From: Streptomyces jumonjinensis
GTDB lineage: Bacteria > Actinomycetota > Actinomycetes > Streptomycetales > Streptomycetaceae
Reading direction: 5' to 3'
DNA length: 62,674 bases
Assembly (NCBI RefSeq): GCF_009600885.1
Contig: NZ_VCLA01000104.1
Location: forward strand, 10,894-73,567
Shown: positions 10,873 to 18,830 of the stretch, in pieces
Numbering within the stretch: the first letter of the stretch is position 1
How the letters are laid out: every line of letters starts with the position of its first letter
Program-made: the position numbers and the translations under genes
The notes under the pieces: generated by a model
What the model was told of the DNA's origin: nothing
What the model saw: only the letters and a program-made list of their open reading frames with translations
Databases searched by the model: none

Positions 10873-10944
10873 ATGGTCCGTCCCAGACTTGCGCGGGATG
10901 GGCGAATAGGACTCTGCGGGGACGCACGGGCGCGCGCCGCCTGA
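10873..10944 (+). CDS. Small ORF upstream of the Clp-N gene (leader peptide candidate)
   Basis: An ATG at 10873 with a near-perfect ribosome site (AAGGAGGAG, spacing about 7 nt) opens a 23-codon frame beginning MVRPRLARDG, passing through RIGLCGD and ending in an Arg-Ala-rich tail. The stop is TGA at 10942-10944, 13 bp before the GTG chosen for the next gene. The ribosome site is far stronger than that of the downstream gene, so the small ORF could couple translation to it. I see no clear run of one amino acid that would make it a classical attenuator. Confidence 0.45.
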   Translation: MVRPRLARDGRIGLCGDARARAA

Positions 10945-10957
10945 TGAGGTGGGAGAT

Positions 10958-11482
10958 GTGCAGATCCCTACCCCGAGGCTGCCCGGGCAGCCCGCCGTGA
11001 CCCGTGCCGAACTGGACGCCAGACTCACCGTGGAGCTGGCCTCGGTGATCGCGGGCGCGCGCCGGAGGGCGGTGCGGGACGGGGACCGCCAGATCGACAC
11101 CGCCCATCTGCTGCACTCGCTGATCGAGACGGACCCCGAGGTCCGGGCCGCGCTCGGGCCGGGCCCCCGGGTCGCCCGGGTGCTCGGCTATCTCGTCCAG
11201 CGCAGCATCGGATACGGGCTGCGCTGGCAGGGCTCGGTGGAGGACTCCGGCGCGCTTCCCGCCGTACGGGGTACGGGGCTGGGGGCGCCGGGATGGTCGC
11301 CGTCGGCGGTCGCGGCGCTGGAGGGGGCGCTGGAGCGGGCCCTGCTGCGCGGCGCGAACCGGGTGGCGGGCGTCGATCTGCTCGCCTCGCTGGCCGATGA
11401 CTCCGACTGCCGGGCGGTGGAGGTGCTGCGGCGGGCGGGGGTGGACGCGGGACGGCTCGGCCGGCGGATGGAGGACGTCTGA
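10958..11482 (+). CDS. Stand-alone Clp N-terminal (R) domain protein
   Basis: The 174-residue protein carries ARLTVELASVIAGARRRAVR, DGDRQIDTAHLLHSLIETDP and VARVLGYLVQRSIGYGLRWQ, the helical repeat of the Clp N domain that binds substrates or adaptors in ClpA/ClpC. A second half-repeat follows (AVAALEGALERALLRG, AGVDLLASLADD). There is no AAA+ module, so it is not a chaperone by itself; it may act as an adaptor or decoy for ClpC (inference). Two GTG starts are possible (10949 and 10958); GAGG at 10945 suits 10958. Its stop codon touches a 15-bp repeat array. Confidence 0.85.
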   Translation: MQIPTPRLPGQPAVTRAELDARLTVELASVIAGARRRAVRDGDRQIDTAHLLHSLIETDPEVRAALGPGPRVARVLGYLVQRSIGYGLRWQGSVEDSGALPAVRGTGLGAPGWSPSAVAALEGALERALLRGANRVAGVDLLASLADDSDCRAVEVLRRAGVDAGRLGRRMEDV

Positions 11483-11640
11483 AGGCCGGTCGATTGAACG
11501 GCGGCCATCCGAAGGCCGCTGGTTCGAGGGGCAGTCGTCTGAAGGCCGGTCGTCTGAAGGCCGGTCGTCCGAGGGGCGGCTGCTTGACCAGCGGTCGCGT
11601 GACCGGCGGTCGCCTGGCGGCCGGTCGCCGGGCCGGCGGC
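11476..11640. repeat. Array of eleven degenerate 15-bp units
   Basis: Starting in the last codons of the Clp-N gene, the sequence falls into exact 15-bp registers. Units at 11476, 11536 and 11551 read CGTCTGAAGGCCGGT identically; the others (CGATTGAACGGCGGC, CATCCGAAGGCCGCT, GGTTCGAGGGGCAGT, CGTCCGAGGGGCGGC, TGCTTGACCAGCGGT, CGCGTGACCGGCGGT, CGCCTGGCGGCCGGT, CGCCGGGCCGGCGGC) are diverged copies. Because 15 is divisible by 3, every frame shows spurious pentapeptide repeats. No gene is supported here. Confidence 0.9.
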
Positions 11641-11707
11641 ACGGGCCCGTCGTCTCGACATGTGCAACAGGGTCGACGGTCCTGACCGACACTGTCATGA
11701 TGTGCCG

Positions 11708-12703
11708 ATGCACGCGTCTAAGGGGAGGAACGCGGGTCTGGGCATCGCCCTGGCCTCCGCGTTCGCGTTCGGTGGGTCGGGGGTCGCGGCCAAGCCGCTG
11801 ATCGAGGCGGGTCTCGACCCGCTGCACATGGTGTGGCTGAGGGCGGCCGGAGCAGCGCTGATCATGCTGCCGCTGGCCTGGCGCCATCGCGATCTGCTGC
11901 GGCGCAAACCCGTCTTCCTCCTCGGCTTCGGACTGCTCGCCGTCGCGGGCGTCCAGGCGTTCTACTTCGCGTCGATCTCCCGGATACCCGTCGGTGTGGC
12001 GCTCCTCGTCGAATACCTCGGCCCCGCGCTGGTCCTCGGCTGGATCCGCTTCGTCCAGCGCAGGCCCGTCACCCGGGCCGCCGTGGCGGGCGTGGTGCTC
12101 GCGGTCACCGGTCTCGCGTGTGTGGTCGAGGTCTGGGCCGGGCTGAGCTTCGATGTGCTCGGACTGCTGCTCGCGCTGGGCGCGGCCTGCTGTCAGGCCT
12201 GCTACTTCATCCTCTCCGACCACGGCGACGACGGCGAGGACCGGGCCGACCCGCTGGGCGTCATCGCGTACGGACTCCTCATCGGCACAGCGGTGCTCAC
12301 GGTCGTCTCGCGCCCCTGGCAGATGGACTTCTCGCTGCTGGGCGGGGACGTGGACATGGGCGGTACCCGGGTGGCGGCCTGGCTGCTGCTCGGCTGGGTG
12401 GTGCTGATCGCCACCGTGCTCGCGTACGTCACCGGCGTGATCTCGGTGCGGAAGCTGTCGCCGCAGGTGGCGGGGGTGGTGGCCTGCCTGGAGGCGGTCA
12501 TCGCGACCGTGCTGGCCTGGGTGCTGCTGCGCGAGCATCTCTCGCTTCCGCAGATTCTTGGCGGTGCGCTGGTGCTGCTGGGGGCGTTCATCGCGCAGTC
12601 CCAGGCCCCGAAGCCGCCGTCGCCCGGGCCCGTGGCACCCGTGGCACCGGACGTTCCGCCGGTCGCGGCGGGGGAGTTGTCGGCCCCGCGCACCGGCGCA
12701 TAG
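11708..12703 (+). CDS. EamA/DMT family transporter (first)
   Basis: This 331-residue integral membrane protein has ten predicted helices in two EamA repeats: GIALASAFAFGGSGVAAKPL opens the first, and the second ends with LSPQVAGVVACLEAVIATVL and HLSLPQILGGALVLLGAF. A Pro/Ala-rich C-terminal tail follows (PSPGPVAPVAPDVPP). The family exports amino acids and other metabolites and belongs to the drug/metabolite transporter superfamily; the cargo is unknown. The ATG at 11708 has no clear ribosome site, so it may be leaderless or coupled; a longer frame from 11660 looks unlikely. A second EamA gene follows 161 bp downstream. Confidence 0.9.
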   Translation: MHASKGRNAGLGIALASAFAFGGSGVAAKPLIEAGLDPLHMVWLRAAGAALIMLPLAWRHRDLLRRKPVFLLGFGLLAVAGVQAFYFASISRIPVGVALLVEYLGPALVLGWIRFVQRRPVTRAAVAGVVLAVTGLACVVEVWAGLSFDVLGLLLALGAACCQACYFILSDHGDDGEDRADPLGVIAYGLLIGTAVLTVVSRPWQMDFSLLGGDVDMGGTRVAAWLLLGWVVLIATVLAYVTGVISVRKLSPQVAGVVACLEAVIATVLAWVLLREHLSLPQILGGALVLLGAFIAQSQAPKPPSPGPVAPVAPDVPPVAAGELSAPRTGA

Positions 12704-12713
12704 GGTGATCGAC

Positions 12714-12749
12714 ATGCATTCGACCGTGCTTCCGCCTCCTGCCGCCTAG
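12714..12749 (+). CDS. Eleven-residue mini-ORF MHSTVLPPPAA in the leader of the second EamA gene
   Basis: ATG at 12714 opens MHSTVLPPPAA and ends at TAG (12747-12749). GGTGATC, fully complementary to the very 3' end of 16S rRNA, lies directly upstream (12705-12711). The Pro-Pro-Pro tract is a known ribosome-stalling motif relieved by EF-P. The last codons and the stop form the 5' arm and loop of a perfect hairpin (12739-12761). This arrangement suggests a regulatory leader peptide, but there is no experimental or family support. Confidence 0.45.
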   Translation: MHSTVLPPPAA

Positions 12750-12798
12750 CGCGGGCGGCAGACCGTTGACGAAGACCGGGCTCGGGGTGTCCCCGAGC
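12739..12798 (+). promoter_or_regulatory. Two leader hairpins upstream of the second EamA gene
   Basis: Hairpin 1 is CTGCCGCC (12739-12746) pairing with GGCGGCAG (12754-12761), with the mini-ORF stop codon in its loop. Hairpin 2 is GCTCGGGG (12780-12787) pairing with CCCCGAGC (12791-12798) around TGT, with flanking GACGA/TCGTC able to extend it. The second hairpin ends 66 bp before the GTG of the transporter. The order mini-ORF, hairpin, hairpin, gene resembles an attenuator or translational switch. Confidence 0.5.
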
Positions 12799-12864
12799 GG
12801 CTCGTCGCTGCCCGCGTGACGGAGCTGAGCGACCACCATCCCGTTCTTCACACGGAGACGTCAC

Positions 12865-13863
12865 GTGTCGAAATTCCCCCCGGCTTCCCCCGCTTCCCCG
12901 GCCTCCGCTGCCGGTGTGTCCGCGCAATCCGCCGTACTCGCCCCTGTCGGGCGCAGTCTGCTCTATCTGGTCATCGCCGGAGTCGCCTGGGGGACCGCGG
13001 GCGCCGCCGCCTCGCTGGTCTTCCGGGTGAGCGATCTCGGCGCTCTCGCACTCTCCTTCTGGCGCTGCGCCGGCGGGCTGGTGCTGCTGCTCGGAGCGCT
13101 CGCGCTGCGGACCCGGCGCGCACGGCCCGCGAACGCCGTCGAGCCCCGTCGCCGCCGGCTGATCCGGATCCTCGGTACGGGGGTCGGGCTCACCGTCTTC
13201 CAGAGCGCGTACTTCGCCGCCGTGGAGGCGACGGGGCTCGCCGTCGCCACGGTCGTCACCCTGGGCGCGGGCCCCGTCCTCATCGCGGTGGGCGCGCGGC
13301 TCACCATGGGGGAGCGGCTCGGCCGGGGCGGTCTGGCCGCCGTCGCCGGGGCGCTCTGCGGTCTGGCGGTCCTGGTGCTGGGCGGCGAGAGCGGTACGGT
13401 CCGCCCGGCCGGGATCGTGCTGGCGCTGCTCTCCGCGTCCGGATACGCGGCGATCACCCTGCTCGCCCGGTGGCTGGGCCGGAGCGGCGGCGGGGACTCG
13501 CTGGCCACCACGGCCTGGGCGTTCGCGATCGGCGCGGTGGGGCTGCTGCCGATGGCGCTGGCGGAGGGCGTGCTCCCGCAGACGGAGGACCCGGTGAGGG
13601 TGCTCTGGCTGCTGGCCTATGTGGCCGCGGTGCCGACCGCGCTGGCGTATGTCCTCTACTTCGCGGGGGCGGCGGTGGTCAGGGCCGCCACGGTCTCGGT
13701 GATCATGCTTCTGGAGCCGGTGAGCGCCGCGGTGATCGCGGTGACGGTGCTGGGGGAGCGGCTCACCACGGCGACGGTGCTGGGCACCGGGCTGCTGCTG
13801 TCGGCGGTGGCGGCGCTGGCGTGGACGGAGACCCGGGCGGGGCGCAGGCCCTCGCGGGTCTGA
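12865..13863 (+). CDS. EamA/DMT family transporter (second)
   Basis: This 332-residue membrane protein has two EamA repeats. The first opens [20 protein letters not shown]; the second ends [20 protein letters not shown] followed by [16 protein letters not shown], the classic family ending. It is an inner-membrane exporter of unknown cargo. The GTG at 12865 follows GGAG by about 6 nt. The gene is preceded by a structured leader with a Pro-rich mini-ORF, unlike the other EamA genes in this window, and follows the first EamA gene in the same direction. Confidence 0.9.
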   Translation: MSKFPPASPASPASAAGVSAQSAVLAPVGRSLLYLVIAGVAWGTAGAAASLVFRVSDLGALALSFWRCAGGLVLLLGALALRTRRARPANAVEPRRRRLIRILGTGVGLTVFQSAYFAAVEATGLAVATVVTLGAGPVLIAVGARLTMGERLGRGGLAAVAGALCGLAVLVLGGESGTVRPAGIVLALLSASGYAAITLLARWLGRSGGGDSLATTAWAFAIGAVGLLPMALAEGVLPQTEDPVRVLWLLAYVAAVPTALAYVLYFAGAAVVRAATVSVIMLLEPVSAAVIAVTVLGERLTTATVLGTGLLLSAVAALAWTETRAGRRPSRV

Positions 13864-14153
13864 GCCGGGGGCGTTCGCCGTCGGCGGGTGCCGGGCGGGG
13901 CGGCGGCCCGGGACGGGCCGGCACAGGCCGGGCGACCGGGACCCGGTGCCGGGATGGGCCGCTGGTGCCCAGCACTGCCATCCGAACCCGGTGCCGGTGC
14001 CGACATCGCCACCCGGACCCGGGGCCGGTACGGGCGGGGCACCCGACAGGGCCGCCCACGCCAGCCACGGTCCGGTACCCCGGTCCGCGCCCGGACCCGG
14101 GTGAACGCCCGCACCCGGGCGAACGCCCGCACCCCTCGGCCCGGCGGAGTCCC
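13864..14153. other. Convergent intergenic region rich in CCGG-type repeats
   Basis: This 290-bp stretch separates the second EamA gene from a reverse-strand gene. It is built of simple GC-rich motifs such as ACCCGGTGCCGG (repeated near 13950 and 13990) and GAACGCCCGCACCC (14103 and 14119). These can fold into several hairpins and probably serve as terminators for both sides. No gene is supported. Confidence 0.5.
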
Positions 14154-14810
14154 TCACCGGCCGGTGAGGTACTCCGGTATGGCGACGGACGGCGCCAGAT
14201 CCGGCGCCGGAATCGGGGCGCCGTACGACTTCACCACCGGCAGGACCCCCGTCCAGTACGGCAGTTCCAGGTCCTCCGGCTCATCGTTCGGCGGGCCGGT
14301 GCGGACCTTGGCCGAGACCTCGTTCAGATCCAGCCGCAGCACCGCCGTCGCCGCGAGCTCGCGCGGATTCGCCGGGCGGGAGTCCTGGGAGCGGCCCGGG
14401 ACCACCGCGTCGACCAGCACGTCCAGGGAGGTCCGCTTCTCCTCCGGGTCCGTCACCGGATACGCCGTGCCGTGGATCATCACCGAGCGGTAGTTGATCG
14501 AGTGGTGGAACGCCGAACGCGCCAGCACGAGCCCGTCGACATGGGTCACCGTCAGACAGACCGCGAGGCCCGGATCGGCCGCCCCCGCCATCCGCAGCGG
14601 GCGGGACCCCGTCGAGCCGTGGAAGTACACCCGGTCCCCCAGCCGCGCGTACAGCGTCGGCAGCACCACGGGAGCGCCGTCCCGTACGAAGCCGAGATGG
14701 CAGAGGTACGCCTCGTCGAGAATGGAGTGGACCATCGCGTGGTCGTACGCGGCCCGCTCCTTGGAGCGGGTGGGGACGGTGCGTTCGGTCGGCTCGTAGG
14801 CGTCCGGCAT
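14154..14810 (-). CDS. Pyridoxamine 5'-phosphate oxidase family (flavin split-barrel) protein
   Basis: The 218-residue protein contains HSILDEAYLCHLGFVRDGAP, VVLPTLYARLGDRVYFHGST and HSINYRSVMIHGTAYPVTDP, the split-barrel FMN-binding fold of the PNPOx-like superfamily (nitroimidazole-resistance type). These proteins bind FMN, F420 or heme and reduce or bind small molecules. It is divergent from a MocR regulator and shares its palindromic control region, so it is the likely target of that regulator. GGAGGAG lies 6 nt upstream of the ATG at 14810. Confidence 0.9.
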   Translation of the reverse strand: MPDAYEPTERTVPTRSKERAAYDHAMVHSILDEAYLCHLGFVRDGAPVVLPTLYARLGDRVYFHGSTGSRPLRMAGAADPGLAVCLTVTHVDGLVLARSAFHHSINYRSVMIHGTAYPVTDPEEKRTSLDVLVDAVVPGRSQDSRPANPRELAATAVLRLDLNEVSAKVRTGPPNDEPEDLELPYWTGVLPVVKSYGAPIPAPDLAPSVAIPEYLTGR

Positions 14811-14840
14811 TTGCGCTCCTCCATTGCACTAGTGCATAAT
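14811..14840 (+). promoter_or_regulatory. Shared promoter and palindromic operator of the MocR/PNPOx-like pair
   Basis: TGCACTAGTGCA (14825-14836) is a perfect 12-bp palindrome. On the plus strand, -35 TTGCGC (14811-14816) and -10 CATAAT (14835-14840) are 18 bp apart and the palindrome overlaps the -10. The predicted start is at or next to the GTG at 14848, giving a leaderless message. A regulator bound here would control both directions. Confidence 0.65.
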
Positions 14841-14847
14841 CGTGTTT

Positions 14848-16179
14848 GTGCTAGGAGAGTATCGGATCACTGGTCGGCGCGCATCGGAGATCGCCGCGAG
14901 CATCGAGCGCGGCGTCGGCTCCGGGGATCTGGAGCCCGGCCGTCTGCTGCCGCCCATGCGGGGGCTGGCGGGTCTGCTCGGGGTCAATCCGAACACCGTC
15001 GCCGCCGCCTACCGCGTCCTGCGCGAGCGCGGGGTGATCGAGACCGCCGGCCGCCGGGGCAGCCGGGTCCGTGCGCGGCCCGCCAGCACCGCGCGCGGAT
15101 CGCTCGGGGTGCAGGCCCCGCCCGGCGTACGCGATGTGAGCGAGGGCAACCCCGACCCCGCGCTGCTGCCCCCGCTCCATGAGGCCCTCGCCGCCGCGGC
15201 CCGGCTCCATGAGCGGCGGCCGGGGCTGTACGGACAGGACCCCGTCGACGAGCGGTTCGCGGAGCTGGCCAGAGCCGCGCTGGACGCCGACGGGGTGCCC
15301 GGCGGCCCGATCGCCGTCGCCTCGGGCTCGCTCGACGCCGTCGAGCGGGTCCTCGCCGCTCATCTGCGGCCCGGTGACATGGTCGCGGTCGAGGACCCCG
15401 GCTGGGGAAGCCTGCTGGATCTGGTGTCCGCCCTCGGGCTCAAGCCCGTGCCGGTCAGGGTGGACGACGACGGTCCCCTCCCCGCCGAAGCGGAACGGGC
15501 CCTCGCCGGGGGCGCCCGGGCGCTCATCGTCACCGACCGCGCGCAGAACCCCACCGGGGCCGTCGTCGGCGCGGCCCGTGCGGCCGAGCTGCGCGCGGTG
15601 CTCGCCCGGTTCCCGCGCACCCTCCTCATCGAGGACGACCATGGGCACGCCATCGTCGACCAGCCGCTGCACCCGCTGGCCGGGACCACCGACAGCTGGG
15701 CCTTCGTGCGCTCCACGGCCAAGGCGTACGGACCCGATCTGCGGGTCGCCGTGCTGACCGGCGACGCCGTCACCGTCGACCGGTTCGGCGGCCGGCAGCA
15801 GCTCGGACCCGGCTGGGTGAGCCGACTTCTCCAGCACGCCCTGGCCGAGCTGTGGGCCTCGGGAGCGGTCGACTCCCGCGCGGTGGCGCGCTCGTACGGA
15901 GCCCGGCGCGACGCCCTCATCGAGGCGCTGGCCGGACACGGCGTCGAGGCCCATGGGCGCAGCGGGATGAACGTCTGGGTGCCGGTGCCCGATGAGACCG
16001 GCACCGTGGCCCGGCTGCTGCACGCGGGCTGGGCGGTGGCCCCGGGGGCGCGCTTCCGGATGTCCGCGCCGCCCGGGGTGCGGGTGACCGTCTCGGGGCT
16101 GGCGGCGGAGGACATCCCGCGGATCGCCGACGCGATCGCGTCGGCCGCCGGGCCCGCCCCGGCCCGCGCCTACGGCTGA
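14848..16179 (+). CDS. MocR-type regulator: GntR helix-turn-helix fused to an aminotransferase fold
   Basis: An N-terminal winged helix (SEIAASIERGVGSGDLEPGR, LPPMRGLAGLLGVNPNTVAA, ERGVIETAGRRGSRV) is followed by a fold-type I aminotransferase domain. VASGSLDAVERVL, RAQNPTGAVVG and the PLP lysine in RSTAKAYGPDLR are recognisable. MocR proteins use PLP or an aminated adduct as effector, often for vitamin B6 or GABA genes. The message appears leaderless at GTG 14848; a GTG at 14842 is in frame too. The divergent split-barrel gene is the likely partner. Length 443 aa is normal for the family. Confidence 0.93.
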   Translation: MLGEYRITGRRASEIAASIERGVGSGDLEPGRLLPPMRGLAGLLGVNPNTVAAAYRVLRERGVIETAGRRGSRVRARPASTARGSLGVQAPPGVRDVSEGNPDPALLPPLHEALAAAARLHERRPGLYGQDPVDERFAELARAALDADGVPGGPIAVASGSLDAVERVLAAHLRPGDMVAVEDPGWGSLLDLVSALGLKPVPVRVDDDGPLPAEAERALAGGARALIVTDRAQNPTGAVVGAARAAELRAVLARFPRTLLIEDDHGHAIVDQPLHPLAGTTDSWAFVRSTAKAYGPDLRVAVLTGDAVTVDRFGGRQQLGPGWVSRLLQHALAELWASGAVDSRAVARSYGARRDALIEALAGHGVEAHGRSGMNVWVPVPDETGTVARLLHAGWAVAPGARFRMSAPPGVRVTVSGLAAEDIPRIADAIASAAGPAPARAYG

Positions 16180-16243
16180 CCGCGGCCGATGTCCGGGAAC
16201 CCCGCCCGTACCTCATACCTGCCGAGTGCCGAGTGCCGAGCGG

Positions 16244-17293
16244 CTACGGCCGAGCCGCCGTGGGTTCCTTCGCGGGCCCCTTCGTGGGTTCCTTCGTGGG
16301 TTCCTTCGTCCCGGGCGCGGTCCGTTCCGCCGCGCCCGGCCGTCGTATCACCCGCCGTGCCGCGTCGGCCCGTCCCGGGCGGCTCTGCGTCAGCGCCGCC
16401 CCCGCCAGCACGATCAGCGCGCCCACCGGGGTGTTCCAGCTCAGCCGCTCGCCCAGCAGCGCGACCCCGGCCGCCGTGGCGATCACCGGAATGAAGTAGG
16501 TCACCATCTGCGCCGTGGTCGGCCCGACCTCGTCCACCAGCTGGTACTGGAGCAGCAGCGCGAACCCGGTGCCCAGCGCGCCCAGCGCCGCCACCGCCAG
16601 CAGCGGCGTCAGCGGGAACGATGTGGGCATGGTCGTGAACAGCGGGGTGACGACGGCGAGCTGAACCGTGGCGAGCAGCAGCTGGGTTCCCATGAGGGAG
16701 AGGGGCGAGTGCCCGGTGCCCGCGAGCGTGCGGCGGACGTAGATCCAGCCGATCGGGTAGCAGACCGAGGCGAGCAGCGCCATCGCCGTGCCCCGGGCGT
16801 CGAGCCCCGAGAAGCCCTGCCATACGCCGAGCACGGTGAGCACCCCGAGGAAGCCGACGCCGAGCCCCGCGACCCTGCGCCGGGTCGGCCGGTCCTCGGA
16901 GAGCGCCACCAGCGACAGGAGCATCCCCCACAGCGGGGACGTGGCGTTGCAGATGCCCGCCAGGGTGGACGGGATGGTCAGCTCCGCGTAGGCGAAGAGC
17001 GAGAACGGCACCGCGTTCAACAGCAGCGCCGCGACCGTCAGATGGGCCCAGACGCGGGCTCCGCGCGGCAGCCGCTCCCGCCGCACCGCCATCGCCGCGG
17101 CCAGTACCGCCGTACCGAAGAACAGCCTGCCGAAGGTGACCTGGAAGGGCGCGTACCCCTCGGTGCCGACCTTGATGAGCAGAAAGCTGAAGCCCCACAC
17201 CACGGAGAGGACCGCGAAGCGGATACGCCAGTCCAGCCGGGGGCGGCCGAGAGGTCTTGCGGGCGGGGCGGAGGCGGCGGAGGCGGAGGTCAT
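16244..17293 (-). CDS. EamA/DMT family transporter (third)
   Basis: This 349-residue membrane protein with two EamA repeats (RFAVLSVVWGFSFLLIKVGT; later LVDEVGPTTAQMVTYFIPVI and GERLSWNTPVGALIVLAGAA) has a charged C-terminal tail. The tail contains the period-4 pattern KEPTKEPTKGPAKEPT, encoded by a repeated GGTTCCTTCGTG segment (about 16261-16309). It is divergent from a LysR regulator with 75 bp between the starts, a layout that usually means the LysR protein controls the exporter. The ATG at 17293 was chosen because it starts just before the hydrophilic N-terminus; the ribosome site is weak. Confidence 0.9.
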   Translation of the reverse strand: MTSASAASAPPARPLGRPRLDWRIRFAVLSVVWGFSFLLIKVGTEGYAPFQVTFGRLFFGTAVLAAAMAVRRERLPRGARVWAHLTVAALLLNAVPFSLFAYAELTIPSTLAGICNATSPLWGMLLSLVALSEDRPTRRRVAGLGVGFLGVLTVLGVWQGFSGLDARGTAMALLASVCYPIGWIYVRRTLAGTGHSPLSLMGTQLLLATVQLAVVTPLFTTMPTSFPLTPLLAVAALGALGTGFALLLQYQLVDEVGPTTAQMVTYFIPVIATAAGVALLGERLSWNTPVGALIVLAGAALTQSRPGRADAARRVIRRPGAAERTAPGTKEPTKEPTKGPAKEPTAARP

Positions 17294-17318
17294 GGGCCCT
17301 ACCCTCACCCACCTCAAC

Positions 17319-17331
17319 CTTGTAGAACAAG
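17319..17331. promoter_or_regulatory. LysR-type inverted repeat CTTGT-AGA-ACAAG
   Basis: A perfect 5-bp inverted repeat with a 3-bp centre (T-N9-A inside) lies midway between the divergent EamA and lysR starts, where LysR regulators normally bind. Confidence 0.55.
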
Positions 17332-17368
17332 CGAGAATTCGTTGGAGGTTTCCTTTAGCATCTCTTAT

Positions 17369-18283
17369 ATGTTGAATCTGGAGCGCCTACGGACCCTGGA
17401 CGCCCTCGCCCGCCACGGCTCGGTCAGCGGTGCGGCTGACGGGCTGCATGTCACCACCTCCGCCGTCTCCCAGCAGATGGCGAAGCTCGAACGCGAGGTC
17501 GGCCAGCAGCTGCTGGCCAAGAACGGCCGAGGCGTCCGGCTCACCGACGCCGGGCGGCTGCTCGCCGACCACGCGGCCCGCATCCTCTCCCAGGTGGAGC
17601 TGGCCCAGTCCGACATCGAGGCCCAGCGCGGCCAGGTCGTCGGCGAGGTCCGGATCGGGGCGTTCCCCACGGCCGCGCGGGGGCTGTTCCCCGCGGCGAT
17701 CGCCGCGCTCCGCGCCGACCACCCCGAGCTGCGGGTCCACTCCCGGGAGCTGGAGCCCGAGCAGGGCCTCGCAGGGGTCATCCGGGGCGATCTCGACCTC
17801 GCCGTGGTGCTCGACTGGAGCAATAAGCGGCTGCCCGTCCCCGGCGGGCTCACCCAGGTGCACCTGTTCGACGACGTGCCCGATGTCGCGATGCGCCGGG
17901 ACCATCCCCTCGCGGGCCGCTCGGAAGTGGATCTGGAGGAGTTCGCGGACGACGACTGGGTCTCCTGGCCGGAGGGCGAGTTCTGCCACGACTGGCTGAT
18001 GTTCACCCTGCGCTCCCGGGGGATCGAGCCCCGGATCCCCCATCTGGCGGCCGAGCACCACACCCAGCTCGCGCTGATCGCGGCGGGGCTCGGGGTCTGC
18101 GTGGCGCCGCGCCTCGGCCGGGGTCCGGTGCTGGAGGGGGTGGCGCTCGTGCCCGTACGGCACCGGATGCAGCGGCATGTGTACGCGGCCTGGCGTACGG
18201 ACGCGGATCGCAGACCGTCCATCAGGGCGGCGGTCGAGGCCCTGCGCGCGGCGGTCGGGCCCGCCCCGCGATCGGAGCCGTAA
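17369..18283 (+). CDS. LysR family transcriptional regulator
   Basis: The 304-residue protein has the N-terminal LysR helix-turn-helix: LERLRTLDALARHGSVSGAA, SAVSQQMAKLEREVGQQLL and GVRLTDAGRLLADHA. A periplasmic-binding-protein-like effector domain follows (GEVRIGAFPTAARGLFPAAI; RGDLDLAVVLDWSN). It is divergent from the third EamA exporter, which it probably controls with the ligand that the exporter carries. No ribosome site is evident before the ATG at 17369, which suggests a leaderless or very short leader. Confidence 0.93.
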   Translation: MLNLERLRTLDALARHGSVSGAADGLHVTTSAVSQQMAKLEREVGQQLLAKNGRGVRLTDAGRLLADHAARILSQVELAQSDIEAQRGQVVGEVRIGAFPTAARGLFPAAIAALRADHPELRVHSRELEPEQGLAGVIRGDLDLAVVLDWSNKRLPVPGGLTQVHLFDDVPDVAMRRDHPLAGRSEVDLEEFADDDWVSWPEGEFCHDWLMFTLRSRGIEPRIPHLAAEHHTQLALIAAGLGVCVAPRLGRGPVLEGVALVPVRHRMQRHVYAAWRTDADRRPSIRAAVEALRAAVGPAPRSEP

Positions 18284-18346
18284 GCCGTGGGCGGTGGGCC
18301 GTAACCGCGCGGCGGGCCGGGGCGCGATCCCGTCCCCCGGCCGTCC

Positions 18347-18814
18347 TCAGCGCGCCCGGAGCTTTCCGAAGTCCCAGGAGGCGATCGCGTCCGGCGTCAG
18401 CCGCAGCCACCCGTGCCGTCCGTCGTACGGCATCCCGTCGAGCCCGAAGTACTTCCGCGCGAAGAGCCGCTCCGGCCGCTCCAGTTCGGCGCACGGCTCC
18501 CCGGTGCGTGGGGACTCGCCGACGAAGACCGCCGGGCCCGACAGCTCGGCCCCGCGCAGCTCCCCGTACTCCTCGCCCGCGTCGACCACCGCCGCGAGCC
18601 ACGGCTGACCGCGCAGCTGCGCCCAGCGGCGGCTGCGGGTGAGGGAGTAGAGCCAGAGCGAGGCGCCGTCCCAGACGAACCAGAGCGGGCTGATGTGCGG
18701 ACGGCCGGCGGCGGAGACGGTCGCCACCCGGCAGGTGCGGGCTCCGGCCAGGAAGGCGTCCAGTTCGCCGGAGGTCATCATGATCCGGCGGCCCCGGCGC
18801 TGTTCGGCGGCCAT
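18347..18814 (-). CDS. Pyridoxamine 5'-phosphate oxidase family / F420-dependent-type split-barrel protein
   Basis: The 155-residue protein contains FLAGARTCRVATVSAAGRPH, ISPLWFVWDGASLWLYSLTR and AVVDAGEEYGELRGAELSG, as in PPOX-class flavin or F420-binding split-barrel proteins. GRPHISPLW is the usual phosphate- and ring-binding segment. The substrate is unknown. The ATG at 18814 follows AGGAGAGG by 8 nt; a start at 18841 lacks a ribosome site. Its upstream region is a 10-bp periodic repeat array. It is convergent with the lysR gene, with no strong hairpin between them. Confidence 0.85.
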   Translation of the reverse strand: MAAEQRRGRRIMMTSGELDAFLAGARTCRVATVSAAGRPHISPLWFVWDGASLWLYSLTRSRRWAQLRGQPWLAAVVDAGEEYGELRGAELSGPAVFVGESPRTGEPCAELERPERLFARKYFGLDGMPYDGRHGWLRLTPDAIASWDFGKLRAR

Positions 18815-18830
18815 GGCGGCCCCTCTCCTG

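Noticed and set aside
11397..11801. Pentapeptide-repeat-like protein across the 15-bp array
   Set aside because: Any frame through a 15-bp repeat yields pentapeptide periodicity; the sequence does not follow the A(D/N)LXX rule and has no start with a ribosome site.
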